Below, in pieces: positions 12,045 through 23,364 of a DNA stretch of 64,000 nt; the first letter of the stretch is position 1; every line of letters begins with the position of its first letter. The stretch covers positions 2,356,001-2,420,000 of the forward strand of contig JANFOG010000007.1 in the NCBI GenBank assembly GCA_024336345.1. The letters run 5' to 3'. The notes beneath the pieces were generated by a model. That model searched no databases. It had not been told where the DNA came from and saw only the letters and a list, made by a program, of their open reading frames with translations. The position numbers and the translations under genes are program-made. This DNA comes from Mariannaea sp. PMI_226 (lineage: Eukaryota; Ascomycota; Sordariomycetes; Hypocreales; Nectriaceae).

Positions 12045-13794
12045 TCACTGTTCCATCTCGTCCATAACCCCCTCAGTGTCTTGCATCAACTTACACGCCT
12101 CCCTCCACAACTCTATAGCCCTTGCATCGCAAGCAAGGCCGAGCCAGATAAAACGCTCCAGTTGCGCTCGCGTCTGCTCCCAGCTCTCGAGTCCGCATGC
12201 CAGCGCGGCATCCTTGATCTTAGCCACAAAAAATCCCCTATTCTCCGAGTTTAGCGCCGCGATGCCGCCAATGAACGCGCACCATAAAGACATCTCGGAC
12301 CACCCCGGGAGGAGGATCTCTGCTATGATGTCCACAGAAGACAGTGCCACTAACAAGCGGTCCAGCAGTATAGTCCGCGGGATCGACGGGGCGGGAAGCG
12401 GGAATATTACATGGATGCTGAAAAGAAGTGCGGTGGACAGACATGACTCGTAAATCATTCGCATCTGCGGATTGTCTGCTGAAGGCGCCACAAAGAGCAA
12501 GTCGCTGCTGCTAGGGTCGGAGCTATCCGGGAGCGAGAGGAGTCTGTGTTGGATGAGGTTTCGACAGTCCATTAAAGTGTCTCGATGGAATGGCTGCGAC
12601 TGAGCAGAAGCAAGATTCTCAGAGACAAAAACGAACTCGCGAAGCTCTACGAAACGTTTTATCACGCTACTCTGGATATTTTCAATCTGCAACAAGGAAA
12701 ATCCTCCAATGGCCGATACACTCGCCGGTGCATTCTGAATGCCCAAATACTGCAGTGGGGAGATGTCGGGGTATTCATATCCTTCTGGGCTAATTAGTGG
12801 ATACGGCGGTTGAGTCATGATCATTGTGCTTCTCATAAGGCCAGTCCTACATCCAAAATATATCAGCACCACTACCAACTTACGTTATGGATAACCATGT
12901 TTTTGTTCTTTATACGTACAGGGAAATCTGCCAAGCCGAACCGTACGTCTTTAGCTTATGGATTCCACCGTGCATCCTGATTAGTGTCTCGATGGCATGC
13001 CAATGCACCTCAGAAATTGGTTTCTGAGTATATACCTCCAGCCACTTCGATCCCAGAGGCGGCGGCGTAAAGGGATTGATCTCTTTGTGTGAGGGCAATG
13101 CCGATGTGGACTCGGTGGTTGCGAGGATTAAGATGGCGGAAAGCAAGTCCGGCAGACGGTATTCTTCCGTTATCCCCTCTCGCACGAGGTGGATAACTTT
13201 GTACCGAGCGGCGCGTATGTCCATCATTTGCTGGTCTCGGTTTACAAGACGAGTGGTGGTTTTGTGCACCAGCGCATTGAGAACTGTAGCACTTATCACC
13301 AGCGACTTATTCTTCGCTTCCAGGACAAAGGCTCGAAAGTACTTTTCTGCATAGTTTCCGAGCTGGCGGAAGTCAGGCAGTATCACCCGAAGCCCTTCAA
13401 CACATTAGCCTCTTTAGGATACGGACTTTGTTGGCAGAGCTTTTTTTTTTTTTTTCATACGATAATCTATGGCCTCCTGGGTCTGTCGATCGAAGAAGGA
13501 TATTCCAGATGCCGGCGATGGCTCGAATTGTACTCCGCTGACGGGGGTCCAGAGCTGAAGGTCTTTTCGAGTTTCGTGCTCTTGGCCATCTTGGTCATCG
13601 TCTTCGTCAATATGGGAAGCTACTGAGCTCACCCCGTCCTTTGCATCTTCGTGGTGTTCTTCGGCTGATACGTGGTTAATGGGAGGTTTAGAATGACGGC
13701 GGCTGGCAATGCGCGACCGAATTTGACGGCACTCCTCGGTTGACACAGAGGAGGAGATGGTCGGTCCGTTGATGAAGATGAGTTGCTGTGACAT
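12045..13794 (-). CDS. Fungal transcription-factor-like regulator, paralog A (3 exons, 536 aa)
   Basis: Exons are 13461-13794, 12920-13394 and 12045-12846, totalling 1611 nt and 536 aa. The phases (1, then 2) match the paralog at 15509-17267. The N-terminus carries a short conserved block (LIFINGP...EECRQIRSRIASRR) typical of a fungal family with Fungal_trans_2-like helical bodies, often named transcription-factor-domain or 'tachykinin family' proteins. No Zn2Cys6 motif is visible. Exon 2 has SEVHWHAIETLIRMHGGIHKL and exon 3 has DISPLQYL and DCRNLIQHRLLSLPDS, all with close counterparts in the paralog. The first intron starts right after a T-run (plus-strand view) and its acceptor was chosen by phase. 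A bZIP gene lies next to it on the same strand. A regulatory role is inferred from family resemblance only. Confidence 0.75.
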
Positions 13795-14205
13795 TGAACG
13801 ATGTGATTGTATTCAAGATATGGAAAGAGAATATCTGTCGACATGTGGTTTAACGAAACCCGACATGGTGATTTCTAGCATGACGATTTGGAGCATGAAG
13901 ATTTGAAGCTCACTCAGTGGGCGTTTGAACATGGATAACATCCTTTGGAGATGCGAAGCTGATGCTTTGACTTTTGAAGCTGCCAACAAGCCGCCAATCA
14001 TGAGTCTCCTTTTCATTCACGGTGAAGCTTTGTAAGGAGCTATTCCGTAAATGGCATTCGCCAAGCTTTCAATTTGGTCTAGCGCTCTCCCTTAACAACC
14101 GGCCCCTCCGCCCTCCACAAATGCCGGATACCCGGACGAACTAGGCATATCACCATAGGGCGGTGGCTGATAAATCAGTAACAAGACATCAGAGATTAGA
14201 CACAT
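13795..14205. other. Spacer upstream of paralog A
   Basis: This holds the probable promoter of paralog A and the 3' end of the bZIP gene. It contains repeated ATGACGATTTGGAGCATG-like segments around 13880-13910 but no further gene. Confidence 0.45.
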
Positions 14206-14915
14206 TCAATTCAAAGATCCCCAAACATGTTCGTGAAGGCTGGACAACCGCGAATATTTCACCTGCAGGCTCTCATAGTCCCTTTCCTTCTGTGCCAGCT
14301 CTTCCTCCAAGGACTTTATGCGCTGCTTTGTCCGCTCACGAAAGGCTTGCTGCGCCGCCCGGTTCTGCGCTCTGCGTTTCTGCAGCGGGCGGAGTTAACC
14401 AAATTAGTGTAACTGTTCAACGTGTAATCTGTAGCTAGTACTGTATGTCGTCAAGTGCTTACATCGTAGGCTGATAAGCCTGGGGTTTCACTCTCTTGCT
14501 CAGTGGCCACTTGCTTTGTGGCGACTCGCTTTCTTCGTCTACTAGTACCACTAGTAGTAGTGGTAGTAGTAGTTGTTGTTATTTTAGGGTCGTAGTTTGT
14601 GTGGTTGTGGTATCTCTCAATCACGCCTTGACGCGTGGGGCCAAATCCCCTATCGTATGGCTGGATTTGTTCTCGGGTGGTTGTATTGACTTTTGAGAGT
14701 TCAGTCATACTTGAACTGAGGGTTGTCTGGTTGGGTATATCAAACAAGGGAAAGTCGACGAACCCTGTCGCCAACAAGGACAGGTCATGGAGAGTAGCAC
14801 ATAGCTGTGTTGGTGTGACGACATATTCTTGGGGCCAATCCATATATATGCGCGATTCCTGGGTGCCTGTAGCTATGCTCTGCTCGAAAGGTTTGAGTGA
14901 AGAATGAGACTCCAT
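14206..14915 (-). CDS. bZIP transcription factor (2 exons, 208 aa)
   Basis: Exon 1 is 14463-14915 and exon 2 is 14206-14379. The 83-nt intron is phase 0 (GTAAGC...GCTGCAG). The exon junction creates the basic region KRRAQNRAAQQAFRER, the hallmark of fungal Yap/AP-1-type bZIP proteins, followed by a coiled-coil segment (IKSLEEELAQKERDYESL). Leucine spacing is imperfect and the zipper is short, ending about 30 residues after the basic region. Exon 1 holds a Thr run (about nine residues, from an ACT/AGT microsatellite) and a basic stretch SRRRKR. An extra downstream exon cannot be excluded. It sits between two paralogous regulator genes, which suggests a local regulatory module, but the targets are unknown. 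Confidence 0.82.
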
Positions 14916-15508
14916 GGTGCATAGTAATTTATTAAGCGATAGAGAAGATGATGGGGTGAGCAGATTTGCAAATATTGAAAGGAAGAATTGTACATTCTTT
15001 ATATATTGAAGGGAGGATATCAGAACGGCAATACCTCATGGATTGAGGTTACCATTTCTAGGAATTAGATAAAGCAGGTACTTCCTAAATAGTCACTAGA
15101 TTCCTCGTCTTTTGGTGGTTGCCAGACTAGGCCTCCTCCTCTTGATCAAGGTGCAGCCAATCAAACTGAGGGCATCAGGGATCAACCCACTAATCTGTAG
15201 TTCATCAGCAATTGAACCACTGGTCATGTGACACAGCCAAAAGGGGAGAGGGGAAGGTGAGGGCAGCACGGAGCGTCGTAACGAAGGGGAATTAGAAATC
15301 CACTCACCGAATGATCTGGATCAGCCGGAATGATAAAAAACGGACAAAAAAATCACACACAACCACGCGGCTCTAGAGAACAGGTGGTCACAGGGCATAC
15401 ACTCCATATTCTGAGACGTCTTCTTCCTCTGTAGATGTCTTCCTGAGTCCCCTTGTGTATCCTCGATCGAGGACCTAACCTATAGCTAACTAACCCCACA
15501 GCGATAAA
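14916..15508. other. Divergent promoter region, bZIP versus paralog B
   Basis: About 590 bases separate the divergently transcribed bZIP gene and paralog B. CCAAT-type elements (GCCAATCAAA near 15157) are visible. No gene is seen. Confidence 0.5.
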
Positions 15509-17267
15509 ATGGAAACGACACAGAGCCCGCTAATCTTTGTTAACGGGGCGAGTATATCGACGGCACGCTCCCGGGAAGAATCGCGGATGATTCGTTCACA
15601 ACTAACGACACGCCTAAGGTATCGTCAAGAACAGGAGAGAAGAGTGCAGTCTTCGGTGATCCCTGCACGGTATCGGGTGCTTTGTTCCCAATGCAGTGCC
15701 GCCAAGGACCCCCCAGTCACATGTCCTACCTGTGGTATTTTTTCGCAGGCGAAAGGCATGAAGCGACGCTCAGCGCAACAGGCCCCAAGCCCGCGCACGC
15801 ATCTGAGTGGCGTTGCCCTGGAGGCTGACCCCTCGCAGACAGTGGTTCTGAATGATTGGAAGTTTGTCGATTTGACCGACTTCAGTAGGCTATTACCATA
15901 TCGGGCAGATCTCATGTCCTCCTTGTCAGGTTGCAGGTGGTGCTGACCCTAGATCTCAGCAGTTCGGGTAATTCTTCCTGGGATGCGTCCGCACGATGAG
16001 TACGCGCAAAGATTTCTCCGAGACGCAATTCGGGATTCAATAAACAAACCTCTGATGCTGGAGCCGATATTGCTTAATGCAGCCACGCACTTAAACGCAC
16101 TCGGCGTACCACCGTGGAAAGACTCGACAAGCGAGCTGCTAGCTCGAAGGAACCGCGTTTTCCGCCTCGTTCGGGAAGCATTAGAACACGGCAGCTACCA
16201 GCTAGATGAAATTCTCAACACCATGGTAATGCTGGCAGCGGGAATCCACACCATTGGGTTTCCACCGTTACCTAAAGAGCCTAATCCATGTTCCACCCCA
16301 ATGCTTGGCATGCAGTGGCTTGATGTGTATATAACCAGACCACTTGCGGAGGTGCATTGGAGTGGAGTACAACGTCTATTAGAGCTTCACGGCGGCATTC
16401 ACGCCTTGACCAAGTATTCGTTACCGTTTCACTTGACATTGTAATCTTGGCCTAATTCCCTCAACTCTCGAGCCATACAGTGACCGCTGACTTCTCCCCC
16501 CACCTTTTAGGGCTGGCTTGATGCACAGCGCCATGACTGCCACAAAGCCAGTTTACCCATTTATGCAGCCTGACGGCCAGGAGTTTCCAGATCTTTCTCC
16601 ACTTGAATATCTCAGACTAGGCAATGCTCCTACAGGGCTCTTGGAGCTGCAAGGATTCTCCGTCCTCTCCAGCCTCGGTATTCCATGGGACTTTGCCAGT
16701 CGATTTACTCATTTACGTCAGCTCTCCTGGATCATTGCAGAAGGACTGGATCTTGTTGACCGACAAAACCTTCTCGACTGCCGCAACATGGTACAACACC
16801 GGATTATGTCTCTGCCCGAAAGTCCAGTCTTACTTGACCCTTCTGATGCGCTCTTTCATACAAAGGTTCTAGCGCAGGCTTTATACAACGCTTGTCGCAC
16901 GGCGGCACTCTTGTACAGTATACACGTCACCTTTCCCCTTCCACGACCTGGAGCAGCAAAGGAGCGACTTGTACCACAGCTACGAAATGCAATTAAAACT
17001 TCAATTCAACATTCTGAATGTACGGATGAGTGTCGCCGGGTTTTATTTTGGTGCTCTATTTTCGGAGGAATAGTCTCATCCGTGGAGAAGCATCGCCCAT
17101 GGTTTGTCGCGAGGTGCCACGATCTTGGCTTGCGGTTAGGCGTTCAATCTTGGGAGCAGGCACGGGAGATTCTTCTCTCCTTTGTCTGGTTGGATTCTGC
17201 TTGTAATGAGCCCGGGAGAAACCTATGGTATGAGGTTATGGACCTAGAAAAGAATTTTGTAGCTTAA
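15509..17267 (+). CDS. Fungal transcription-factor-like regulator, paralog B (3 exons, 536 aa)
   Basis: Exons are 15509-15884, 15963-16440 and 16511-17267, again 1611 nt and 536 aa. Paralogy with 12045-13794 is plain: LIFVNGASISTARSREESRMIRSQL matches the other N-terminus, RVILPG matches RVILPD, AEVHWSGVQRLLELHGGIHAL matches its HGGIH block, and DLSPLEYL and DCRNMVQHRIMSLPES recur in exon 3. A difference is a putative zinc-binding pair CSQC...CPTC (Cys 59, 62, 72, 75) that paralog A lacks. The donor of intron 1 is not certain: I chose GTAGGC at 15885 because it gives a usual length (78 nt) and the right phase. A regulatory function is inferred from the family and from the neighbouring bZIP gene. 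Confidence 0.75.
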
Positions 17268-18326
17268 TCTTCTTGTTGAAGCAGGGTTACCTAGGTATGA
17301 TATAAATAGGGCTCGGGAAACCTTATTATCATTCTAGCACTGCTCGTACTCAAGATGGATAACTTGCTAGACGTTGAAAATGTCCAAGAAATGGCTGATT
17401 GGGTCTGGAGGGGAGATTATATACTGTCATTTGGCAAATGGAGCACGCCAAGAATAAGAACGGCCGGGCCGTACCTACAGTAGTGCTAAGTTAGTGGAAA
17501 ACCTGCTTACCAGGAAAGGAAGTGGCTCCAGCGCTCTGTTCATGATTTTGTTTTCAAAAGGAAGTATCTCCACTAACAGGTCATGATTATTGGCTCAGCG
17601 TAATTCCTTGGCAAAGTGGATTTCTTGCATTCACGCTGTGTACAGTATTTACCGGCCATGCGTACAGTACCTAGTGACGGAGCAGGGCAAGATTTTGGCA
17701 AGATTTTGCGAAAGCTCGGCCAATTGCATCTCCAGGTTAAAACCCCACTGCTACAGTAAGCATGAATGATGCACACAGTACCATATAAATCATTTAGAAG
17801 GAGCGTCAATGGACTGGAGCTCAAATATCGTGCAGCGTACTTCAAGGGCCAGAAATCCAATTTTCATTCTACTCCTCAATGCCGACGAAACTTTTCGTTC
17901 GAATTGATTCGCACTCTGTCCTTGCTTGAAGGAGGACGCAGCATATTATTTTCACGTTCGGACTTGACATAAGACACGGAATCAACGGGTTTTTGACCGG
18001 GGTCCATCGAGGATGTTTCTAGAATGGTAACGTTATCAACTAGATGGCTGGTCATTTGTATTAAGCAAGGAAGGTTTTCGCGCTCTCTTATGGTGCCGTA
18101 CATGGCAGAAGTTGCGTAACGGACCATGATGACCAATGAGGAAGAAGAGAGGCAGCTTTCCCCCTTGACATCAACACCTGTCTATCGAGTTTGAGGTGAC
18201 CTTGGAGAAAACTATAAAGGCATTGTACACCTGAAGCGTTACAATCTATTTCGAAATTCGCTCCAAGCCCAACATACGAAATATTTTGATCAATCTCCGT
18301 TCTCGAAGCCACCCTCCGAAGCCGAA
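17268..18326. other. Intergenic region with a possible micro-gene
   Basis: Apart from a 42-codon frame behind a TATA box (listed separately) there is nothing recognisable. Open frames at 17573-17860 and 17876-18312 on the minus strand carry no motif. Confidence 0.5.
17355..17483 (+). CDS. Possible 42-aa micro-ORF behind a TATA box
   Basis: A strong TATA element (TATAAATAGG, 17301-17310) lies 45 bases upstream of an ATG opening 42 codons. The predicted peptide is acidic at the start, aromatic in the middle (ADWVWRGDYILSFGKW) and has no signal peptide. I recognise no family, and it may be noncoding leader sequence or chance. Confidence 0.18.
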   Translation: MDNLLDVENVQEMADWVWRGDYILSFGKWSTPRIRTAGPYLQ

Positions 18327-19025
18327 ATGCCCCGTCCAGTCACAGAAGTTGTTATCCTTCCCTTCAAACCGAACACCAGCCCAGAGGAGCCCATCAAATC
18401 TCTGAAGACAGTCCTTTCCAGGCAGGATGGATTCCTCTCTATGAAGTACGGGTGCTGGGAGGAGGATAATGACAAGATCCAGCTCATAATCAGTAAATTC
18501 CCAACCGTGGCGCATTATTAGACGCTCCTTAGGGATAAGAACTAACAAATGCGCTGTCAAGACTGGAAGGATATAGCATACCACAAAAAGTTTGAGCAAT
18601 CAGGTGCCGACTATGATGCTCTCGGGGCCGTGTTGGGATCCGTCCTCGCTGGGCCACCGACGATGTACCATGTCTACCTTGACCCTATTACCCGTGAGCT
18701 GGTCTTTAACGCGCCCATTGTTGAAGTGGCTACCTTCTTCTCGGTTCCCGGGGATTTCAAGGACGGCGCTAAGGAATTCTTGGAGCTGGTCGGCTCGTCG
18801 AAGGGGTGCACTGGGTTTGTGCATGAGGACATTGTTGAAGAGATTTCTCGAGATGGAAGCAATGTGAAAGGGAACGCATACTTTGCTGCTCTAGCTTGGA
18901 CCTCAATTGATGCACATATGCAAGCAGTCAAGGAGGATACAATCCAGAGTAAGATACAGCTGGTTGCTGGTGAGGGGAAGGCAAAGGAGATTGAGATGCA
19001 CCACGTTAGATTCACTGAGGCTTAG
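18327..19025 (+). CDS. Dimeric alpha/beta-barrel (ABM-like) protein, 209 aa (2 exons)
   Basis: Exon 1 is 18327-18492 and exon 2 is 18562-19025. The 69-nt intron (GTAAAT...CTAACAAATG...TCAAG) joins in phase 1 to restore IQLII-NWKDIAYHKKF. That is the typical 'strand then W...H..F' ending of an antibiotic-biosynthesis-monooxygenase-like ferredoxin fold. A second similar half (TFFSVPGDFKDGAKEFLELV ... ALAWTSIDAHMQAV) follows, so the protein seems to contain two ABM-like halves (about 1-95 and 105-209). Fungal members include small oxygenases and uncharacterised proteins, usually cytosolic. No catalytic residue can be assigned from sequence alone. It has no obvious operon-like partner. Confidence 0.75.
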
Positions 19026-19929
19026 GGATAAGGAGTAGTCTCTCGACGTCTCTGCTTGGCGAGGACTTTTAATATCACCAGGGTTTTACAATGGGACCGG
19101 GGTTTGGACAGTGCCTGGGGAGCAGTTTACCATGTACAGCTACACAATGCCCCGATAAACAAGGGGGCACAGAATCTTAGGGACATATTCGCACATTAAT
19201 CAATGAACATGTCTATACCTAAACTCTGGGGTTGGTAGCATGCTGCTTGTCTAATGTGCAATATAAAGCATCATAATCTTCAGGTTCCCGTCATAAACGC
19301 CACACTTTCTGCCACACTCTTTGCCACAACACAAGTGTGTCCTTTCCGTAGCTAAAAACTTGCCAAAACTGCCGATAAGCCAACGACCAGCTTACTGCTC
19401 TATCTAACCAATACAATTATATAGCTTATCAATTAACCATAAATAAACTACGTTCCTTAAGGCCCTTGTACACGAACAGTTGCTCGTTTGCTACACCCTG
19501 TTCAACCTTCCACTTGCCATTCCCTATATAGTGCTTCTCATGTGGGCAATGTGGGATATGCCTGGTCATGTTGACGTGGAGCGCCTCGGCCGCCGCCGTG
19601 AACAGCGCTCTGCTCATAGTGTGCTTAGCAGCCTGACAATACAACCTTCCATAACACGGTAGGTCTCGTACAAGTGACCTCATAAAATATTAGTGTGATC
19701 AGGTTCTTGTCCTTGTTGCCGCCTGTGCGTCCATCTTTGTCAACCTCGCGTATCGTTCAGCCAATCACAGGAGGTTGCGTCTGATTGGGCTCTGCCAACA
19801 ATTCTGCCTCAGCCGCAGCCCAGCCTGACTTCTTTTACCATTGCCATTTTGCTTTCTCGGCGGGTTCTCCTCCTTCACTCTTAATCATTTCATCCCATTC
19901 CGATTACGCTTGCAGCCGATGCGACCGCG
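19026..19929. other. Intergenic region
   Basis: No supported gene. A minus-strand frame at 19429-19683 (84 codons, several Cys and His) has no family I recognise. The stretch near 19750-19929 is GC-richer and probably holds the leader of the NLR-like gene that follows. Confidence 0.45.
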
Positions 19930-22900
19930 ATGGGCAACACATCTTCAAAGCCCAGACGCTGGTGAAGAGAAGTCGCGGCAGTTCTCGACCAGCCATCATC
20001 GCCTCACCACCGGAGCCGACACATCTCCCAGGCCGCCACTGCCGAAACTGGGTCTGTGATTAGGATCTCGGACGGTCCGACTTTCGAAGCTAGACTCCCC
20101 CGCGAACTAGTAATATTGCCAAAGGAGTCCTCACCAGTGTCACCGGCCCTGGCAAGGACGTCGCGTCACCTAGTACCGAGGACTGGTTCTGCAACCACCC
20201 AAAGACGCTATCTGGACGAAGATTTCGAAATCGCGATAATTTGTGCGTTGCCGCTCGAGTACGATGCCGTCTCTCTCGTCCTCGATGACGTATGGGATGA
20301 ACATGGAGGTCAGAATAGCTACAAAGCTGGTCGTATTGGCAGGCATAACGTCATTCTGGCACTGCTCTCCGGCATAGGCAAAGCCAGCGCTGCGAGCACA
20401 GCAGCCAGTATTCGTTTGAGCTATCGCTGCCTTCGATTGGCCTTTCTTGTCGGAATCTGTGGCGGTGTTCCTCAAACCGGTGCCACGGAAATCCTATTGG
20501 GTGATGTGGTGATCAGCAAGGGCCTCGTGCAATACGACTTCGGCAGACAGTATCCGCAAAGGTTTGAGTGCAAAGATGGCCTCGAAGATTCTACATCATA
20601 CAGACCAGATAAAGATGTTCGCAACCAGTTACGTATGTTCGAGACTACCGACGGGCGACGCTGGCTTTGCAAAAGGACAGGCGACCTCCTCACGCAACTC
20701 CAGATCAAGGCAACTCAGCAAGAGTGCGGAGAGAGATACGATTACCCGGGAACGGCCGAAGACAAGCTCTTCGAACCGACTTATCGTCACAAGCATCGCG
20801 TATCTCCAGAGTGTGCTTGCAATTCTGATTCGATGTGTAACGACGCTGTCAAGTCCTCCTGCAACGACTTGGGATGCAATGAAGAACACGTCGTTCCAAG
20901 AACGCGGCTCGAGGTCAAACGAAAAAGCCAGAGTAAGGAAGCTCAAGAGCCAGCCATCCATGTGGGGCTTGTTGGGTCGGGAGATTCGGTGATCAAGTCT
21001 GGAGAACATCGTGATATGATCGCCCAAACAAAAGGCATCATCGCGTTCGAGATGGAGGGTGCCGGCGTTGCAGAAGAGATCCCATGTGTCGTAATCAAAG
21101 GGGTATGTGACTATGCAGACTGTCACAAGAATAAGAAATGGCAGGAATTTGCGGCGGCCACCGCAGCTTCCGCACTGAAGGCCACTCTGGAACGATACAT
21201 GCCGACAGTCAAGAGTGGGAAACATCTTGGCCAAGTCTCGCCGCCACAGCGTCACTTCCTTGTTCCCTTTGGACGCAATAGGGACTTTGTTGGACGAGAA
21301 TATATACTAGAGCGACTCCTTGAGAGAATCCCCCCCAACGCTGATGTAGATGACTGCCAGAGGACTGCCATCGAAGGTCTCGGGGGGGTTGGCAAGACAC
21401 AGATCGCGCTGGAGGCTGCCTTCCAGGTTCGTGACACGCACCCGGACTGCTCTATCTTCTGGGTTCCAGCACTGGACTCTACCAGTTTTGACAACGCCTA
21501 CCGTGAGATTGGCAGACAGCTCAACATCACTGGCATGGATGAGGACAAGGCAGATGTTGGATCGCTCGTCAAGACTGCCCTGAGTGAAAGTGCCGGCAGC
21601 TGGCTCCTCATCGTCGATAACGCCGATGATGAAGCCCTTCTTTTTAGTCACAGTGAATCTACACCACTCACCGAGTACCTCCCCTTTAGTCGGAATGGTT
21701 CGATTCTGTTCACGACGAGAAACCACGAGGTTGTAGTGAGGTTAGACATCCCAACGAGCGGTGTCATCACAACAGTGGAAATGAGCAGAGAAGATGCCAT
21801 CCGGATGCTACGACGAAACTTAAAAGACAGCCAGATACGCGACACCGCGAGTATGAATGGCTTGCTTGACTTCCTGGCTGACCTACCCTTGGCCATTAGG
21901 CAAGCATCTGCATTTATGGCTAGGACAGGGATGTCGACGACCAAGTATCTAGGACATTGCCAGTCGAGTGATAAGAAGCTGATTGCGCTGCTCAGCGAGG
22001 AGTTCGAGGATCGGGGCCGCTACAAGAATGCTAAAAACCCAGTGGCCACGACGTGGCTAATTTCGTTCCAGCATATCTCACGGAACAAACCACTCGCTGT
22101 AAAGTATCTAAGATTTATGTGTCTTCTCGCTGAGAAAGACATCCCAGCATCTCTGTTACCGCCACCAGTTGATATGATAGAGGACAGTGAGTCGGAGGCT
22201 AGCGAGTTAGAGGACAGTGAGCTAGAGGGCAGCGAGACAGAGGATGCCGATCCAGATGATGGCGATCTAGAGAGGGAGAAAGCAATCGGTATTTTGAAAG
22301 CATACGCATTTATCACTGAGCGACCGGAATCTAACTCGTTCGATATGCATCGGCTAGTTCGACTAGCAACGCGGAATTGGTTGGAGAAGGAAGGAGAGAT
22401 GAAGAAATGCATCACCTTTGTGATATGGCGACTTGATAAGACATTTCCCTTTCCATCTCATACCAACAGGCATTTATGGATGGGGTATCTGCCGCATGCG
22501 CAGACTGCTTTGGATTTTCAGGAGAGTGCCGGTGATTGGGAAGCCCTGAGCCATCTTCTCAAGAACATAAGTGCTGGTCTTCGATTCCTTGGAAAGTACG
22601 ACAGAGCGGCGACAATTCAGCGGCAGGCACTAGAGCTGAGGAAGAAAGTGCTGGGTAAGGACCATATTGATACACTTGGTAGTATGCACGCTCTCGCAAG
22701 TGTGCTCATTGACCAAGGAAAATATGATGCGGCAGAACAGATGTGCCGGCAGACACTCAAGCTACGGGAGAAGGTGCTAGGCAAGGAGCATCCTCGCGCA
22801 CTTGATAGTATGCATGTCCTTGCAGTTGTACTTCGTGAGCAAGGGAAATACGAAGAGGCAGAGCAAATGCATCGGCAGGCGCTCAAGTTACGGGAGAAGG

Positions 22901-23364
22901 TGCTAGGCAAGGAGCATCCTCACACACTTGCCAATCTGCATAGTGTTGCACTTGTGCTTCGTGAGCAAGGGAAATACAAAGAGGCAGAGCAAATGCAGCG
23001 GCAGGTGTTCAAGCAAACAGAAAAGGTGCTAGGCAAGGAGCATCCTTATACACTTGCCAATCTGCATAATATTGCTGTTATGCTTAGTGAGCAAGGGAAA
23101 TATGAAGAGGCAGAGCAAATGCATCGGCAGGTACTCAAGCTACAGGAGAGGGTGCTAGGCAAGGAGCATCCTCACATATTTAATAACATGAATAGCCTTG
23201 CAGTTGTGCTTTATAAGCAAGGGAAATATGAGGAGGCAGAGCAAATATATCGACACACACTCAAGCTAAGGGAAAAGGTCTTAGGCAAGGAGCATCCTCG
23301 CACACTTCACTGTATGAATTCCCTCAGAGTTATACTCGATAAACAAAGGAAGTACGAGAGGTAG
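19930..23364 (+). CDS. NLR-like receptor: PNP-NB-ARC-TPR protein
   Basis: The long frame (20064-23364) encodes a three-part receptor. A PNP_UDP-like domain has FEIAIICALPLEYDAV, EMEGAGVAEEIPCVVIKG and VCDYADCHKNKK. An NB-ARC NTPase has P-loop GLGGVGKTQIA near residue 450, WLLIVDNADD and an LFTTRN sensor-like motif. Six kinesin-light-chain-type TPR units follow. An acidic S/E/D-rich linker (about residues 717-747) separates the NB-ARC and TPR parts. The frame has no ATG before the PNP domain. A good solution is a 32-nt first exon at 19930-19961 (MGNTSSKPRRW), a GTGAAG donor and an acceptor at 20062-20063, phase 2, giving 1110 aa. This first exon is inference. If right, the protein starts with an N-myristoylation consensus. 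The C-terminus ends at a TAG just inside a seventh TPR unit, with decayed repeats downstream. The likely role is fungal self/non-self or intruder recognition. Confidence 0.85.
22591..23346 (+). repeat. Six tandem 126-bp TPR repeats
   Basis: Units start at 22591, 22717, 22843, 22969, 23095 and 23221, each exactly 42 codons, with the framework GKYEEAEQMHRQ.LKLREKVLGKEHP.TL. DNA identity between neighbours is high (for example the shared GTGCTAGGCAAGGAGCATCC), which suggests recent expansion or concerted evolution, as in hypervariable fungal NLR repeats. Confidence 0.9.

Noticed and set aside
19429..19683. 84-codon minus-strand frame with scattered Cys and His, reminiscent of a zinc finger
   Set aside because: The spacing does not fit C2H2 or BED fingers, and no promoter or splice evidence supports it.
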